Origin: Monarcha castaneiventris obscurior
Lineage: Eukaryota; Chordata; Aves; Passeriformes; Monarchidae
Assembly (NCBI GenBank): GCA_026261815.1
Contig: JAMPIT010000258.1
Coordinates: forward strand, 6,873,501 to 6,937,500
Length of the DNA: 64,000 bases
Direction of reading: 5' to 3'
Shown in pieces: positions 1 through 11,820 of the stretch. Under the pieces are notes generated by a model that was not told the origin of the DNA, did no database searches, and saw only the letters and a list, made by a program, of their open reading frames with translations. The number at the start of each line of letters is the position of its first letter. Position 1 is the first letter of the stretch. Made by a program: the position numbers and the translations under genes.

Positions 1-3000
1 AAAGGTGCATAGAAGGGAAATTTTTGATTTGTAGAGTGCTGTCTTCTGTGTTGGGATCTACAGCCAATGACAATCTCTTCAGACCCCCCAAACTTGAAAG
101 CAGAAGTGACACTGCACTACAGAAGTGGCAGATAAAAGCCACTGCCATGAGTGCAGGGGGCACATGTGTGACATATGGAGCTACCAGTGTGCTGTGAACA
201 TTTCCCTGATTTCTCAGGCAGCATTTTATGCTGTTCCTTCATCTACAGCAACAAAGAAATCTCCATGAGGAGATTCGACAAGGAATGACTGGACCTCAAT
301 GATTTACACTAATAAGAGGGCAGAGGGGATTTTTAATATTAGTCTATGGAGATATTTAGGTTTTAGGTATCACTTCAGACTGCTCTGGATTTTGCTGTTG
401 GTTCATGGGAATCTCAGTTGTCACAAGAGGCTGCTGAAGAATTCATAGGCTATTGTTCTGTTCTTGTAGGGCTTGTATTTTTGCCCTTTAAATGAAAAAA
501 AAATAGAAAAGGCCTCACACTCATGATTTGCTTTTTCCTTCAGTGAATTGTGGAAGTTCCAAGACGGAAGTGTAACTATTTTGTGTCTGGGAAGATTTGT
601 TTGGAAGCTGTGTGATGATTAATATAAATTATCTATACCATTTCTCTCTTGGTTACAAACTGTTCACAAATTTTCAGAGTCAAAGGAACTGGAAACAATG
701 GATCAATCCCATTATTACCTTTATTTCTGTCCTATACTTACCAATCAGTATTTTTAAGAAGCTTTCCCAAAGTCTCTCTACAGTTGGAGACAAAGATCTG
801 GAGAAGATAAAGTTCTTTGGAACTGAAAAAGTAGGCTCTGTCCAAGATGACCCATGATCTGGAGTTCTTGGGGTCCTCCTGCTTTTATCTATCCTTCAAA
901 ACAAGGAGGTTAACTTTCGTTAGATTTATGGGAAGACCTCAGCTACATATGGAGATATCTCTTTTCCTCTAATCCTCTGCCAAGCAATGCCAAAGGGATA
1001 CATCCCTCATTAAGCTCTAAGAAATGTTTTTGGATCGTCATCAGGTAAAAGACTTGGAGAAAGCTGGAAATACACCAAAGGTCGGAGCTCAAATATTTGT
1101 GCAACTTTACTGTTGACTTGAAGATAGATTAATCAAGTGGTAACAGGCAGCACTAGGTGCCAGCTTTATAAAGGAAAGAAAGAATATGCAGAGTCACTGT
1201 CCCTGTTGTGAAGAAGCAGTTCAGCTATGAAAGCAGCAGCTTTAGCAATGTATAGCTCATATTTCAACTCTCTGGAAGATGCATTGCTATTTTGGGTTCA
1301 TATGAGGAAGCAGTATTTTCATCAGTTCCCAAACTGATGGTGAAAGGAATTAAGTTCAAGTGAATATTCAAGTAGTTATATGAAGCACCCAAATGGACAT
1401 TAAAGAAATGGCTTCATCCATCATTAAACCATTTGCATTAGAGAAACATAAAAATTGTCATTGTTTGGGGCCTCTTTTGCGCACCCACACACCCAGAATT
1501 CTGGGTCTTTATCTACATAGGCTATTAATTCACCAGCTCAATTCACAGCCAGTTGCTGGCTGTGAGCCACTAATAATGGATTGCCTATGCAGTAGCCTTC
1601 AAAGAGAAAAAGAAAATAAATTTTTATTACCACAGCAATTTTGGCTCCACTATGAAAATGTATTTATTTAGTGATCTTTTGTTCCGTGCTCGAGCAGAAT
1701 GCTTTGTCATCAGGAGGTTGTAGTAATAAAGATGTGGAGGGCAAGTAGGTCTGCTGTGGGGTTTTAGCTTCTCTGGGGTTTTATCCCCTGGATATGACAT
1801 CATCTCTGTGGATTTTGAGGGCCAAAAGACTCTGAAAGAAGAATCTGAAGTACTCATTCTACTTTATTAATTAACCTCTGACAAAAAATGAGTGAAATTG
1901 TCCCCAAAGAGGACGACACATGGATCCTTGAGTAAATCTATTGACACCCTTTTGTCCTTCTTCTCTGCCTCTGATGAATATTCAATATAAAAGATACCAA
2001 GAACAGCCTATTTACATGACATCAAACCAACAAATCAGGAAATCAGAAAATATCTATGTTACTTCTAAGTTACTAGTCCTCAGTGGTTTCTTTTTTGTTC
2101 AAACTTTGCACACAAAGCAAAATAATTTGTACTTTTTCATATGTAATTACCTATGAGCTATCCTGAAAGTGATGGCGTGTTTAAATTTCCAAAATATTTT
2201 CTTTTTCTGTTCCTGACAACTGTTAATAAGAAACAACTCTTAATGGGAAATATGAGTCCAAACTGGGACCACAGGTGACTGTTCTCTCTCACTTGTAACA
2301 CTCTGCTCACTAAGGCAAAGCTATTTAATTGGTTCCTAAGCACCTAATTTTTATGAGTGGGGCTTAAGTGCTGAAATATAGGAAAGCACATTTCCTTGTG
2401 CTTGCTATCAGCACAGAAAAATGTAAATGTAGTTCAAAGAAAATCCTAGAAAGCTTCCTAAAATATTCCTTCTTTGGAAAATGGAAAGCCCTATCCTGTA
2501 ATCTTTATTTTTATCAGAGAACAAAGGGGTTTTTTTGGGAAGAGCACAGTACTCGTTTCTGATTACTTTTAGCAGGGGTTTCACAGAGGTGTGAAGGAAG
2601 AAGATGTGACTTCTTTTTGTTTTTTTTTTTTTTTTGTGGGGGGGATTTTTGACAATAATGCTTAAAATCTCAGAGATATGAGTGCTATGGTGTAAAACAT
2701 AGTGATACTTCTTACTAGTGTGACCAACTGAGCTGATATTGTGTCCCTGCCATCTTCATCCTGTTGATTGTAATCCTTGTAATCAGAGATTCTGATTGAC
2801 TTCGTATACAAAGCTGTGAAGTATTTCTGTAAAGTAATATCAAAGCAGTGTTTTCTATTTTCCAAACACCTGACAACAAACAAGAATATAAAATAATAAC
2901 ACTGTACTTTTGTCCCCCAGGCAAGATTTATGATCATTAAAGGTTTATTCTGATGAGGCTTTTTTTTCTCTCTTTGAATGAACATTAAAATAAAAGGAAT

Positions 3001-3467
3001 GTTTTTCTAGTGAGTTCATTGTCTTTAGGAAGCAACGTAATATAAACTAAAATTATGTCTCTGATTGCTTTCTCTAGAAATGCAGTACACTGCTATGAAG
3101 TCTTTATACTGGTCTCTCTTGTTTGCATCTTATTTTCATAAAAGCAATTGCTTGTGGAATTCTGATGATGGTAGGTGTTAATGAAAGTCAAATTTCACCA
3201 TTTTAATATGGATAAAATCTACAAAATATCATAAAAAATGGAAGATATCAGTTTAATGAACAGTGTCATTACAGTTTTTATTTCTGAAAAGGAAAAAAGG
3301 GTAAATTGGAATACCTAGATAAAAAAGCATTTTAGCTCTTGTATTTATTTATTATAGCTATTATAGAAAACAAATCTATCCGTGAAGACTTTATTTAATG
3401 ATTGCAATGGTTTAGCATAATATCCTGGCCCGTGGTGCAGGCTCGGTGGCATGACTGCAGCACAGGT
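1..3467. other. No gene seen: AT-rich unique sequence
   Basis: Reading frames here are at most about 107 codons, occur on both strands and show no domain. A T16 run at 2620-2635 is followed by a G-run. No repeat family recognised. Confidence 0.7.
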
Positions 3468-3500
3468 ACCTGTAGTAACCTGTAGTAATTACCTGTAGTA
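3468..3500 (+). repeat. Short tandem repeat, three ACCTGTAGTA units
   Basis: ACCTGTAGTA occurs at 3468-3477, 3478-3487 and 3491-3500, the last separated by ATT. This is a minor slippage-type repeat. Confidence 0.85.
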
Positions 3501-5019
3501 ATAATCAGAGCTGTAGAAGGCACAGTTTAAAAAAAAAAATCCCCCTTCATAAATGAGATGGAATAAGTGATAGAAATAAAGTGTTTCACCTATATTTCTC
3601 TTTTGTTTCTGTGTTTTGATGTTTTAGGGTTTTGGGTTTTTTTTTTTAAATATGTTTGACTTGACTTTTACATGCTGGTTTGTTAATGGTAACCTTTAAA
3701 ATATGAGGACGCTTGCATTTAAGGTTGAAATATGTGCTTTGTATATTGAAATCAAATGGGAGATGTTTCTATCTGCCACTGATGAGAGATGGTGCCTCGA
3801 TGTCCTCACCCTTGGCAGTTGAGATAAAGAAGAGATTATGGCTTATAATAAAAGCTTATGCTAATGAATGAACTTCAGTACTCGAAGGTGCTAAATCCAC
3901 TTGCCAAAAAAGGTGTCATAAAACTCTTCTTTTTCCAGCCAAAGAGAAATGATAGAACAACTGAAAAATTAACCATCACTCTTTTCAAAGCACTTTATCC
4001 ACACACACTACACATAAAAGTTACAGCACAAATAATTTAAATGTTTTATCTATTAAATGGTTGTGTATCTATGGCACAATTTTCTTTCTAAAAAGCTCAA
4101 AAAGCCCACAGCCTTTGGCAAGGTATTTTAGCTCTTGATTCTCTCTTAGGCGTATGTAGTTTAATCTGCCTCAAAGGTTTTGTTCACTTAAGTGTGTGCT
4201 ATGAATTATTCTCTTCCTATATGCTGCGTACATGCCATGTCTGACCCCCCCAAAGGAAGGAAAAAAGCATCCAGCAGCATTATTGTCTTAAAAATGGTCA
4301 TTTTCATGTTTTATGCCCCCAAAAGTGCTATAATACCTTCTTATGAATAAGATGATTTCTTTTTACTTTTCTTTTCTTTTTTTTTTTTTTTTTTTTTGTA
4401 ATTTTGAAAGAGAAAGCAAAGTAAAGTCTGGGTGCCATCTGGTAGGATACAGGAGCTGCAGGTAAGCACACTAATAATACTTAATGCTGCAGCAACATGC
4501 TGTGTTTTCAGCACTGTAGGCATCAAGTGATGAATTCTCAGAACATTTCCTGTGCTCAAGGTAAATGTTACTAATCTCTTTAAGGAATCTTCTTGGTCTT
4601 GCTGAGAATAATACCTGTGTGCTTGCCAGCCCTGGAACCCTTAAAATCACCTAATATTGCATTTGCTGAAGTTTGTTCTTTCTCTGCCCAGCCCTTCTTT
4701 TTCCTGCCCTTTTCACCAGCTCAGACTCTGCTTCTTCAGAGAACACTCAGTGAAAAAAACCCACCGGTCGAAATTAGTGATTTATTTTTTTCTTAGAGAT
4801 CTGAGTGAACACAAGGAAGTGTTGACCTCCTGTCATGGTGTAAAGAAAGGCAGATTTCCTTACTACTGTCCAGACATTGCCCCACAGAAACAATAAATGC
4901 TGTTCTGTGCAGGTTTTTATTACAGTGAATATACAGACATATTTGCCAGGCTGGAATCCCTGCATGTTGCTAAGTTCATATTAGCTAAAAGAGACAGGCA
5001 GCAGTAAGTGTAATATATT
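3501..5019. other. No gene seen: AT-rich unique sequence
   Basis: Holds the T21 run. A donor-like CAG followed by GTAAGC at about 4459 has no credible partner acceptor. Confidence 0.65.
4377..4397 (+). repeat. Poly-T run, 21 bases
   Basis: The longest homopolymer in the window. The adjoining right-hand sequence has no recognised retrotransposon body, so a poly(A) tail of a minus-strand retrocopy is possible but unsupported. Other T or A runs of 12-16 bases lie at 2620-2635, 13203-13214, 36842-36855 and 52126-52139. Confidence 0.9.
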
Positions 5020-5110
5020 GTCACAATTAATGTTCTAGCCTGTGACCATGTTTAATTAATTATTTGTATCACACTAGCAGTATGTTTACTGTATAATTAA
5101 TTAGCCCAGA
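5020..5110. promoter_or_regulatory. Candidate regulatory block with paired TTAATTAATTA motifs
   Basis: TTAATTAATTA at 5052-5062 and TAATTAATTAG at 5094-5104 flank a 31-base spacer, with a further AATTAATG at about 5027. Each motif holds overlapping TAAT/ATTA cores that homeodomain proteins can bind as dimers. In AT-rich DNA such motifs also arise by chance, so the call depends on conservation that cannot be checked here. Confidence 0.3.
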
Positions 5111-8100
5111 AGCAGAAGACTAAGGAAGAACAACTTGAAAACTGATGGTGAAAAGGTTCCTGGAATATCTTAGTTAGGCCTGTTCATTCTGTCGTTCTTC
5201 ACTGTGGAAGCCCTTGCAGTGTTTTTGCTTTAAAGTAAACAAAATGGATGCCTATGTATTTGCTAAAGAAATTAATGTATCATTTTCTCTGTGTGGGACA
5301 TGGCATTAGTCTCAAGTCAGTGCAAGATGTGTAAGACAAGTGCATGAATTTTTTTGATCTCTGTGTTACCTCTTAGGCAGGAAAAGCATCAGCTCCTATT
5401 CAGTATCTGTCAATGCTCCAAGTGGATGTGTTACATTTTTCTCACTTCCCAACATGACAGACACTGGGACTGTGGCTGTGTCTTGGTCTTTCTAGTTCTG
5501 GCAGCTGAATTCTAATACTTGCTCGGGGCTCTCTGTGACAAGCACACTCTTTGGTAAGGATGCAAGGAGCTTCCTCTGCCTTGGCACTTAAAAGCACTGC
5601 AGAGGCAGCTCTGTTGCTGCTCCCTGGGGCAGGTGGACAGCAGAGCAGGCCATGCCCTTGCCTCTGTCTCTATCCCTTGACCTTTGTGTCAGTTTGCTGG
5701 AGTTGGTGGAACTAGGGGAGCAGGCTGCATCCTTTCCAGAGACATAAGCCAGGGCACGGCTGTGAAGACCTGAGGGGGGAATCAGCATGGCACGGCACTG
5801 ACGCCTCCCCCAGGAGTGCTGAACACGGACCTGGCACCTGACACAGGTGCCTGCTGAGCTTTAGGGCTGTGGTGTGGGGAAACAGACCCTTGTGGAAAGA
5901 CGTCGAATGCAAAATACACATAAGTTGAAGATGTAAATACGAAGACTTGAACATCCATGCACAGTCTAGCACACCAGGAACACGGGAATCAAGGAAAATC
6001 ACCACTTTACAATGTGCTGTGAAAGTCTTTGCTCTGTTAACAATTGGATCCAAGAAAATGAAAGGCTGATTTCACTCTTTTCATTGTGTTTCACTGGGTT
6101 TAACTGGCTTTCAAATCAGAGTCACCACCGGATGAGTGAGTCTGTGGTGATGCCAAATGGCTGCACACGCATAAAATGTGAGATCAGAACAATGCAGTGC
6201 GTAAGATTCCCACTGTAAATGCCATCTGGATTTGTAACTTCCTCCATGCTACTGAAATCACAACGATAGCATTAACAATTCAAGTCAGGCATAAGTTTTT
6301 CTGTCTCTGAATAGAGATCACTACAATGCTTACACTCTCTAAATACAGATAATTAGAGGCTGTGGCATAATTCTCTTCTCCCTCGACCTAAAAGCAGTCA
6401 CGAGTAAAGTCACTGCAGCAATTGGTTACTGTCTCAGAGAGCTAACAGAATGCATTGTGCCTACAGTGAGATCCTTGACTTGCATTAATTTGGGTGGCAG
6501 GATCTTTGCATTACTTCTTAGGGGCTTGGTATTTTTTTTTTACTTAAATTGCACAGTCTCATGGCAACTGTTATTTGGAGGTGAACATCAGCAGATGTAG
6601 GGAACAGTTGTGGTAATGTCTAAACAGTAGGCAGGAGTGGAACAGGAATGCCAAATATTAAGAATTTTCTCTTTTTTTTAGTGTTTGGGGAATAAAGGAA
6701 TCCATGCTATGTACTTTGCTTATAATTCACTAAAATGGGTCAATGCTTGAGCTAGCAGTTGCTCTGAAATTACAATGACTGACTGTAATTAAGAACTAAT
6801 TTGTAGTCATAAAAAAGCCAGATAAGGGGCTATCCACTTCATGAGAAATGAATATAATCAGGATAACTGGCACAGCTGGTGGCCACAGTCTGTCCTCAGT
6901 GAGCACACACAATTCCCATAATTCATAACAGGCCTTACGTATCTGACTCAGAAGGTGGATACTTAAGAGAATTTCCTTTAGATTTGAAACACAGAAACTT
7001 AGAGAGTGTGGGGACAGGGCTTGGGGAACATGGTGAAACCATTTATTAACTATGCAGCATTAGCATTTTGATAGGTGCCATGTAAATGAATTGGGTAGAT
7101 TTGTTTTGGTTTGCTAGAAAACGTCAGGTTTGTTTCAAAGGAGTTATATCAAAGCTGAATGTGCCATTTTATAAATGTGAGCAGGAATTAACTTCAACTG
7201 AAACCATTCCTTAGTTGTATTTGAATTTGTGGACTTCTTTTCCTTGATCTCACAGGCAGAGCTAGCAGCACTACCCTGTAACCTTTTCATTTGTGATATT
7301 CAACTAACTTCTGTATGAAAACAATCAGCTTTAGCTTTACTGCAGAAAATATATCTATAAAACCCTGTTAACTGTTTTCCATATGCAAAACAGCAATTAT
7401 GACCTCTTTGACTTAGCACTTATTCTACAGAAATAAGCAATTGCCATTTGGCTCTATTCATTTTGTACTTTGTTTCACACTTTCTTAAGATGTATCAGCA
7501 GACTTTTAATTATCCTGCAAATGATTCTATTAAGCATTCTCCTTGCATATTAAATGCAGAAGACATTGTTTTGAGCTTCCTTTCCCTCCTGTGAATAGAA
7601 TGTGGGCAGACATAGAAAAATCAAATTATTTTACTAAATGAAAACAACCTGAGCAGAAGAAATCATTTTGAATAATGACAGCTTGGGTGAGAGTGTCACC
7701 ATTTTCTATCAGTTTGCTCTGCATCACATAGGAGCTCACTTGATGGAATGTTAAAAAAAATGTGTCTAGTAAAAATAAGCTGTGACAGTCTCTAAGTAAA
7801 TGTAATAAATCAGGAGGATTTTCAAAGGGAATAAAAAGTGTCATTTATGATGGTTACAGCTTATACGCCCACTATGATTCCTGTACTGGTACAGTTTATA
7901 CTCTCCCATGGTAGATAAAATTATTACTTGATCTGTCAAAATGGAGTGACAAAATTTTTGTGGGTAGACAGCTTATTTAAGAATAGTAAAGTTCTATTGT
8001 GTGTTTGCTATCCTAACTCAAAGTACTGTAGAAAACAAGAAATGAGGGAAAGCAATCACTGTTCAGAAAGTTGAAATAAAATTGGGGAAAAAAAAGGTTA

Positions 8101-10047
8101 ACAGAAAAGTCTTAATGTTTTACCCATAGGAATCTGGAGAAAAAGAAAACATACTGTCATCTGAGAAGTGATTATTTCAGTACCCTGTGAGACCTAAATT
8201 CGAGCAGATTTCCTGTACTATAGTGAATTGATAATTCTCAGAAAAAGTTTTCGCTCTGTTGGAGGTGGACTGGATTAATCACTCAGTTCCAGGTGTTCCC
8301 TGGAACAGGATTAATTCTAAGAACTGACTGTGGTTCCATAGTGCTGGCTCAGATTTGCCAGACACCCATATGTGACCAGGAAATTCAGAGGCATGGAATA
8401 TTTATGCAACCTCAAGCACTGAATCATTGTCATTTACAGAAGTTCTGTTTCTCTACTTTTTGAGCACATAATCAAGAAGTCACCAAGACATCGTGTGTAA
8501 CTGCTCATGTAGGTAAAGGCATATAATACTGGAAAGCTTTTAAAACTAGCTGAAAATGTCTTATGGCTAGAATTAAAGTCAGCAAGGTATCAGAAGTAAA
8601 TAAAGTGCATATGTTTTGACAGTAGGAAGGAATACTTAGCCTTTGGGATGGGTTGTGAAGGAATGTATTGAATCTGTCATTATTTAAAGCCTTTAAATTT
8701 TGATTCAGAATCCTCCTAACTCCCTAAACTCACCATGAGCTACTGCTGAAACCTGAATAAAGGCCAGGCATACTCTTCTGTACCCTTTTTTCTCTGCTTG
8801 CACATTTTGAAAGAAATGTTGTGGAGTTACACTTCCAGTGCTAAATGTGGAGTTGGAGTTCTGTGCTCTGTTAGAAATGGCATTTAGAAGATGAATGCAT
8901 TTGCATATTTTCTGAAGAAGTGATCACAGTTGAAAGCAAAGGATGATTCCAACAAGAGGAATAAGCCCCATATTTCAAAATTGCTTCTGATTCCCAGTAA
9001 CCAGATCGTACCACCTCCCACTGGACAGCTGAAACCCCAAGTGCTCTGGAAGGAGCATGGCTCTAAAATTTTTGTAGTTACTGAGCTATAGTGACTGTAA
9101 CTCTCCCTTCACTGACAGAACAACTCCTTTCTCTCTGCTATGGCTATTTCTTGAAGCTATTTTCTATTCACACAGCTTCATAGAGCATTCACTCAGCTTT
9201 GGTAAAGGAAAAGGGGAGTTGGGGAAGAGGAAGCATTCTGAATTGGGAAACTATTCCCTTCTCTTCAGATGAAGGACAAGCTGTTAAGTGAATATCTGGA
9301 TTTTCCAAAATGCTCACTGAGATATTGCTTTGGGTCTAAACTTAGTGAAGATAAGCTGGTTTTCATAGATGTCAGCTTGCTTCTACTGCTTGTATAGCTG
9401 AAAGAATGTTTGTGTCAAGTAGAGTCAAACTGGACTTCTTCCCCTAAAAAATGGGCATTCTAAGAAAAAGAAAACATTTCCTTGTACCAACAGAAAAGTC
9501 AGCCTAGTGTGGTCTCACTGTGTGAACAGCAAAATTCGTGACAAAAATAAGCAGGGGACATCAAACACACCATAGATTTTTTTTTTCAAGAGCAGAGTCT
9601 TCTAAATATAGATTATAGTAATTTACTTTCAAACAACTCATTTTCAGCATCTGACATGTTCATTAACCCCAGGTAGAAAAATTATTGTGGTGCATTAATT
9701 TTTCACCAATGAAGACATTAGTCATATTTGCAAGTATCATTAGTGTCTGCCACCGAGGTGGAAAAGTCTCACTGTCTCTCTCCAAATGGAGGATGCATTA
9801 GAATGTTAACTAGGGTCTGCTGAGTTCTGTGGGTTATCAACCCTTGCACGCTTTTATGCATTGAATTTTAATTAGACTTTTCTAAAAGTACATCATTAGA
9901 AGACATGTTTTATATGTGAGTAGGAGAGATACGTAATCCTTTGGTAAAATAAGGCAAAATGTACAAGGATTTAATGTAAGTATTCTGATAGTTCTTCTGA
10001 CAATATGAAAGGTACAAGTTCGTCTATTAAACTGTGTGTGTGCTCAG
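5111..10047. other. No gene seen: unique sequence with one GC-richer patch
   Basis: 5560-5880 is GC-richer with several CpGs but matches no repeat I know. 7200-7600 is balanced AT-rich sequence with many short homeobox- and octamer-like words (ATGCAAAA, ATGCAAAT-like, TTAATTA), a texture common in conserved noncoding DNA. From about 7850 to 10030 there is no reading frame of 60 codons or more on either strand. Confidence 0.6.
8286..8306. repeat. Perfect short inverted repeat (hairpin)
   Basis: GTTCCAGG (8286-8293) and CCTGGAAC (8299-8306) are exact inverted copies around a 5-base loop. No T-run follows it. Its role, if any, is unknown. Confidence 0.8.
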
Positions 10048-10132
10048 CAATTACAAGAAGGAAATGAGATCAGAGGTATTAGAGTCCACTGGGGGGGGGA
10101 AGGGAAGGTTTCAAAGGTGCCAACAACAGCAG
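10048..10132 (+). other. Candidate exon (splice signals only)
   Basis: The segment sits between an acceptor-like GTGTGTGTGCTCAG (ending 10047) and an exact consensus donor, CAG followed by GTAAGTGAG (GT at 10133). One frame is open through it, giving SNYKKEMRSEVLESTGG and so on, with no recognised domain. The upstream pyrimidine tract is weak and the exon contains a run of nine G. If real it more likely belongs to a long noncoding RNA, or is an unused cryptic exon, than to a conserved protein. Confidence 0.2.
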
Positions 10133-11299
10133 GTAAGTGAGGTCAGAGAGACTTGGGTGTTTTTCTTCCCACTATGTCATGATGAATCCCTTACACAGTG
10201 CATTCCTAAGATAAAGGCTAAGTATGGGAAAATGTCTCGGAATGATTGGCTCCTATCTTTCCTAGGTCCTTTTCTGTACATTATTTCTGCTAGATGCTCA
10301 CAAAGTCTTTTATTTTATCAAATCTTTATTTAAATGGTTTTGCTTTGGATTCATCTATGACCTATTTTTTTAATCCTTCAGGGAATCATCGTTCTTCTAG
10401 CTTTTGTTAAAGACATGATGAAAAGGAGAGCAAGTTGAAGCAATGTTGCTCTAGTTAAATTTTTTCACATTAAAACAATGCTCAAATTTCATTCCCTGAA
10501 GTATAAGGCTGTATATCTGTACAGTGGCTAATATTTTAGAACATTGTTTTTGTAGGTAGAAGGATGAACCTCTGTCTTACTGTTGAATATGACTAAATCT
10601 TGGTCAGGAGCCAAGGGGAACTGACATTCCCTTTGGTAGTGCTTATAAAACTTGTAATCAATTATTCCCTATTTCCCCAGTTCCATCCCCTTTTACTTTC
10701 AATGTCCAATTTCCACTTAAATGAAAGAGGGCATGAAGGAGCTCGATGCAGAACCTGCTGAGGACAGTCCAAATTCACTAATGGGAGTAACAATGTGGTG
10801 GAAACCATTCCTGATTCTGTTCTTCCCCCAGAACACTCCAGTTTGTTTTTGCATCTTTCCTGATATTTTTCAGTGTAACAAAACCATCAGTCTGGCAAAA
10901 AAAGGAAGAACCATCAAAAGAACAAACTATTTTTAATTCAAAGTTATTTTCTGACTAATCTGTCCGTTGTTAGTACAGCTGGGATGGGTCTTGTCTTGCA
11001 TTACTTAAAATTAGGTTTCTTGTCTAAGTGTATCTTTTCTACAACAGCAGAGTCAGTAGAAAGGAACACTCACTTCCAAAGACAATGCTCATTCTTCAGA
11101 GTTATGGAAGGCAACCAGATTCCTGGGCAGAGGATTTCACTGGGAGCATGACCAGGGTGAGGAGGTGTGGTGCATCTCTGGAGCTGCCCATCTCCACGTT
11201 GATGAGAACCAAGGAGGGAGAACCAGCTTGGCCTGGAGCAGTGATGGGTTTTAAATGCTTGGTTTTGTGCTAGTTTGGAAACAAACCAGTGGAAGATCA
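10133..11299. other. No gene seen: unique sequence before the LTR-like block
   Basis: Short frames only, none recognised. 11090-11270 is GC-richer and may be older repeat material, but I cannot name it. Confidence 0.6.
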
Positions 11300-11820
11300 C
11301 AAGTCAGAATTATAATTTAATAGGAAAATTAAAATAAATGCAGTAGTACAAGAACACTGACAGAGTCAGGATACAGCCTGACATCCTGTTAGTCAGCGTG
11401 GTGGTAGCATTCCAGATGAAGCGGTCCTGTTGAAGCAGTGATCCTGTAGAAACGGTCTGGTCTTCACCTGAAGGTCCAATGGCAGCCCTCGTCCTCTGGG
11501 AATCCAGTAGATAAAGGCTACCCATGCTTTGTTCCAAACCTCGGATTATATCCAGGTTGGAATGCTTGGCTCCTCCCCCTGGGCAGAGCATCTCACAATG
11601 GGCTGATGTAATTCTGTGAGTCACTTGGTGGGTCCTTGATGGCCCATTAAACAGAGATAGTCCCCAGAGGGAGTTATCAGGGATGAGTCATGGTAGGAGA
11701 TAATGAACACTGCCCCACCCACTTTTACAGCTCCTGAAGATGATAATAGAATACATGCTTTTGGTTACATCTTACCTTGTAACCCAGGTCAGGTTTACAG
11801 TTATTGTTAGACCAGCCCAT
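11300..11820 (-). mobile_element. Avian endogenous-retrovirus LTR-like segment (decayed, probable solo LTR)
   Basis: On the minus strand this block has the texture of a bird ERV long terminal repeat. It has a GC-rich promoter-like part with GGAGGAGCCAAGCATTCC, a TATA-like GGATATAATCC near 11543-11553, a downstream part rich in CAG/GAC words, and then CTGACTCTGTCAGTGTTCTT. It ends in a TTTTAATTTTCCTATTAAAT stretch that looks like a decayed polyadenylation region (AATAAA in intact relatives). No gag, pol or env reading frame lies beside it, so it is probably a solo LTR. Both ends are approximate: I could not settle the TG/CA termini or a target-site duplication. The family name is not assigned; ERVL or ERVK type are both possible. 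Confidence 0.55.

Noticed and set aside
4377..4560. Poly-T as the tail of a minus-strand processed pseudogene
   Set aside because: Sequence to the right shows no recognisable gene and no target-site duplication was found.
5712..6053. 113-codon minus-strand frame in a GC-richer patch
   Set aside because: GC-rich patches give longer chance frames; nothing in the translation is recognisable.
8265..8345. CR1-like words (GGACTGGATTAATC)
   Set aside because: The match stops after about 14 bases and the following sequence is unrelated.
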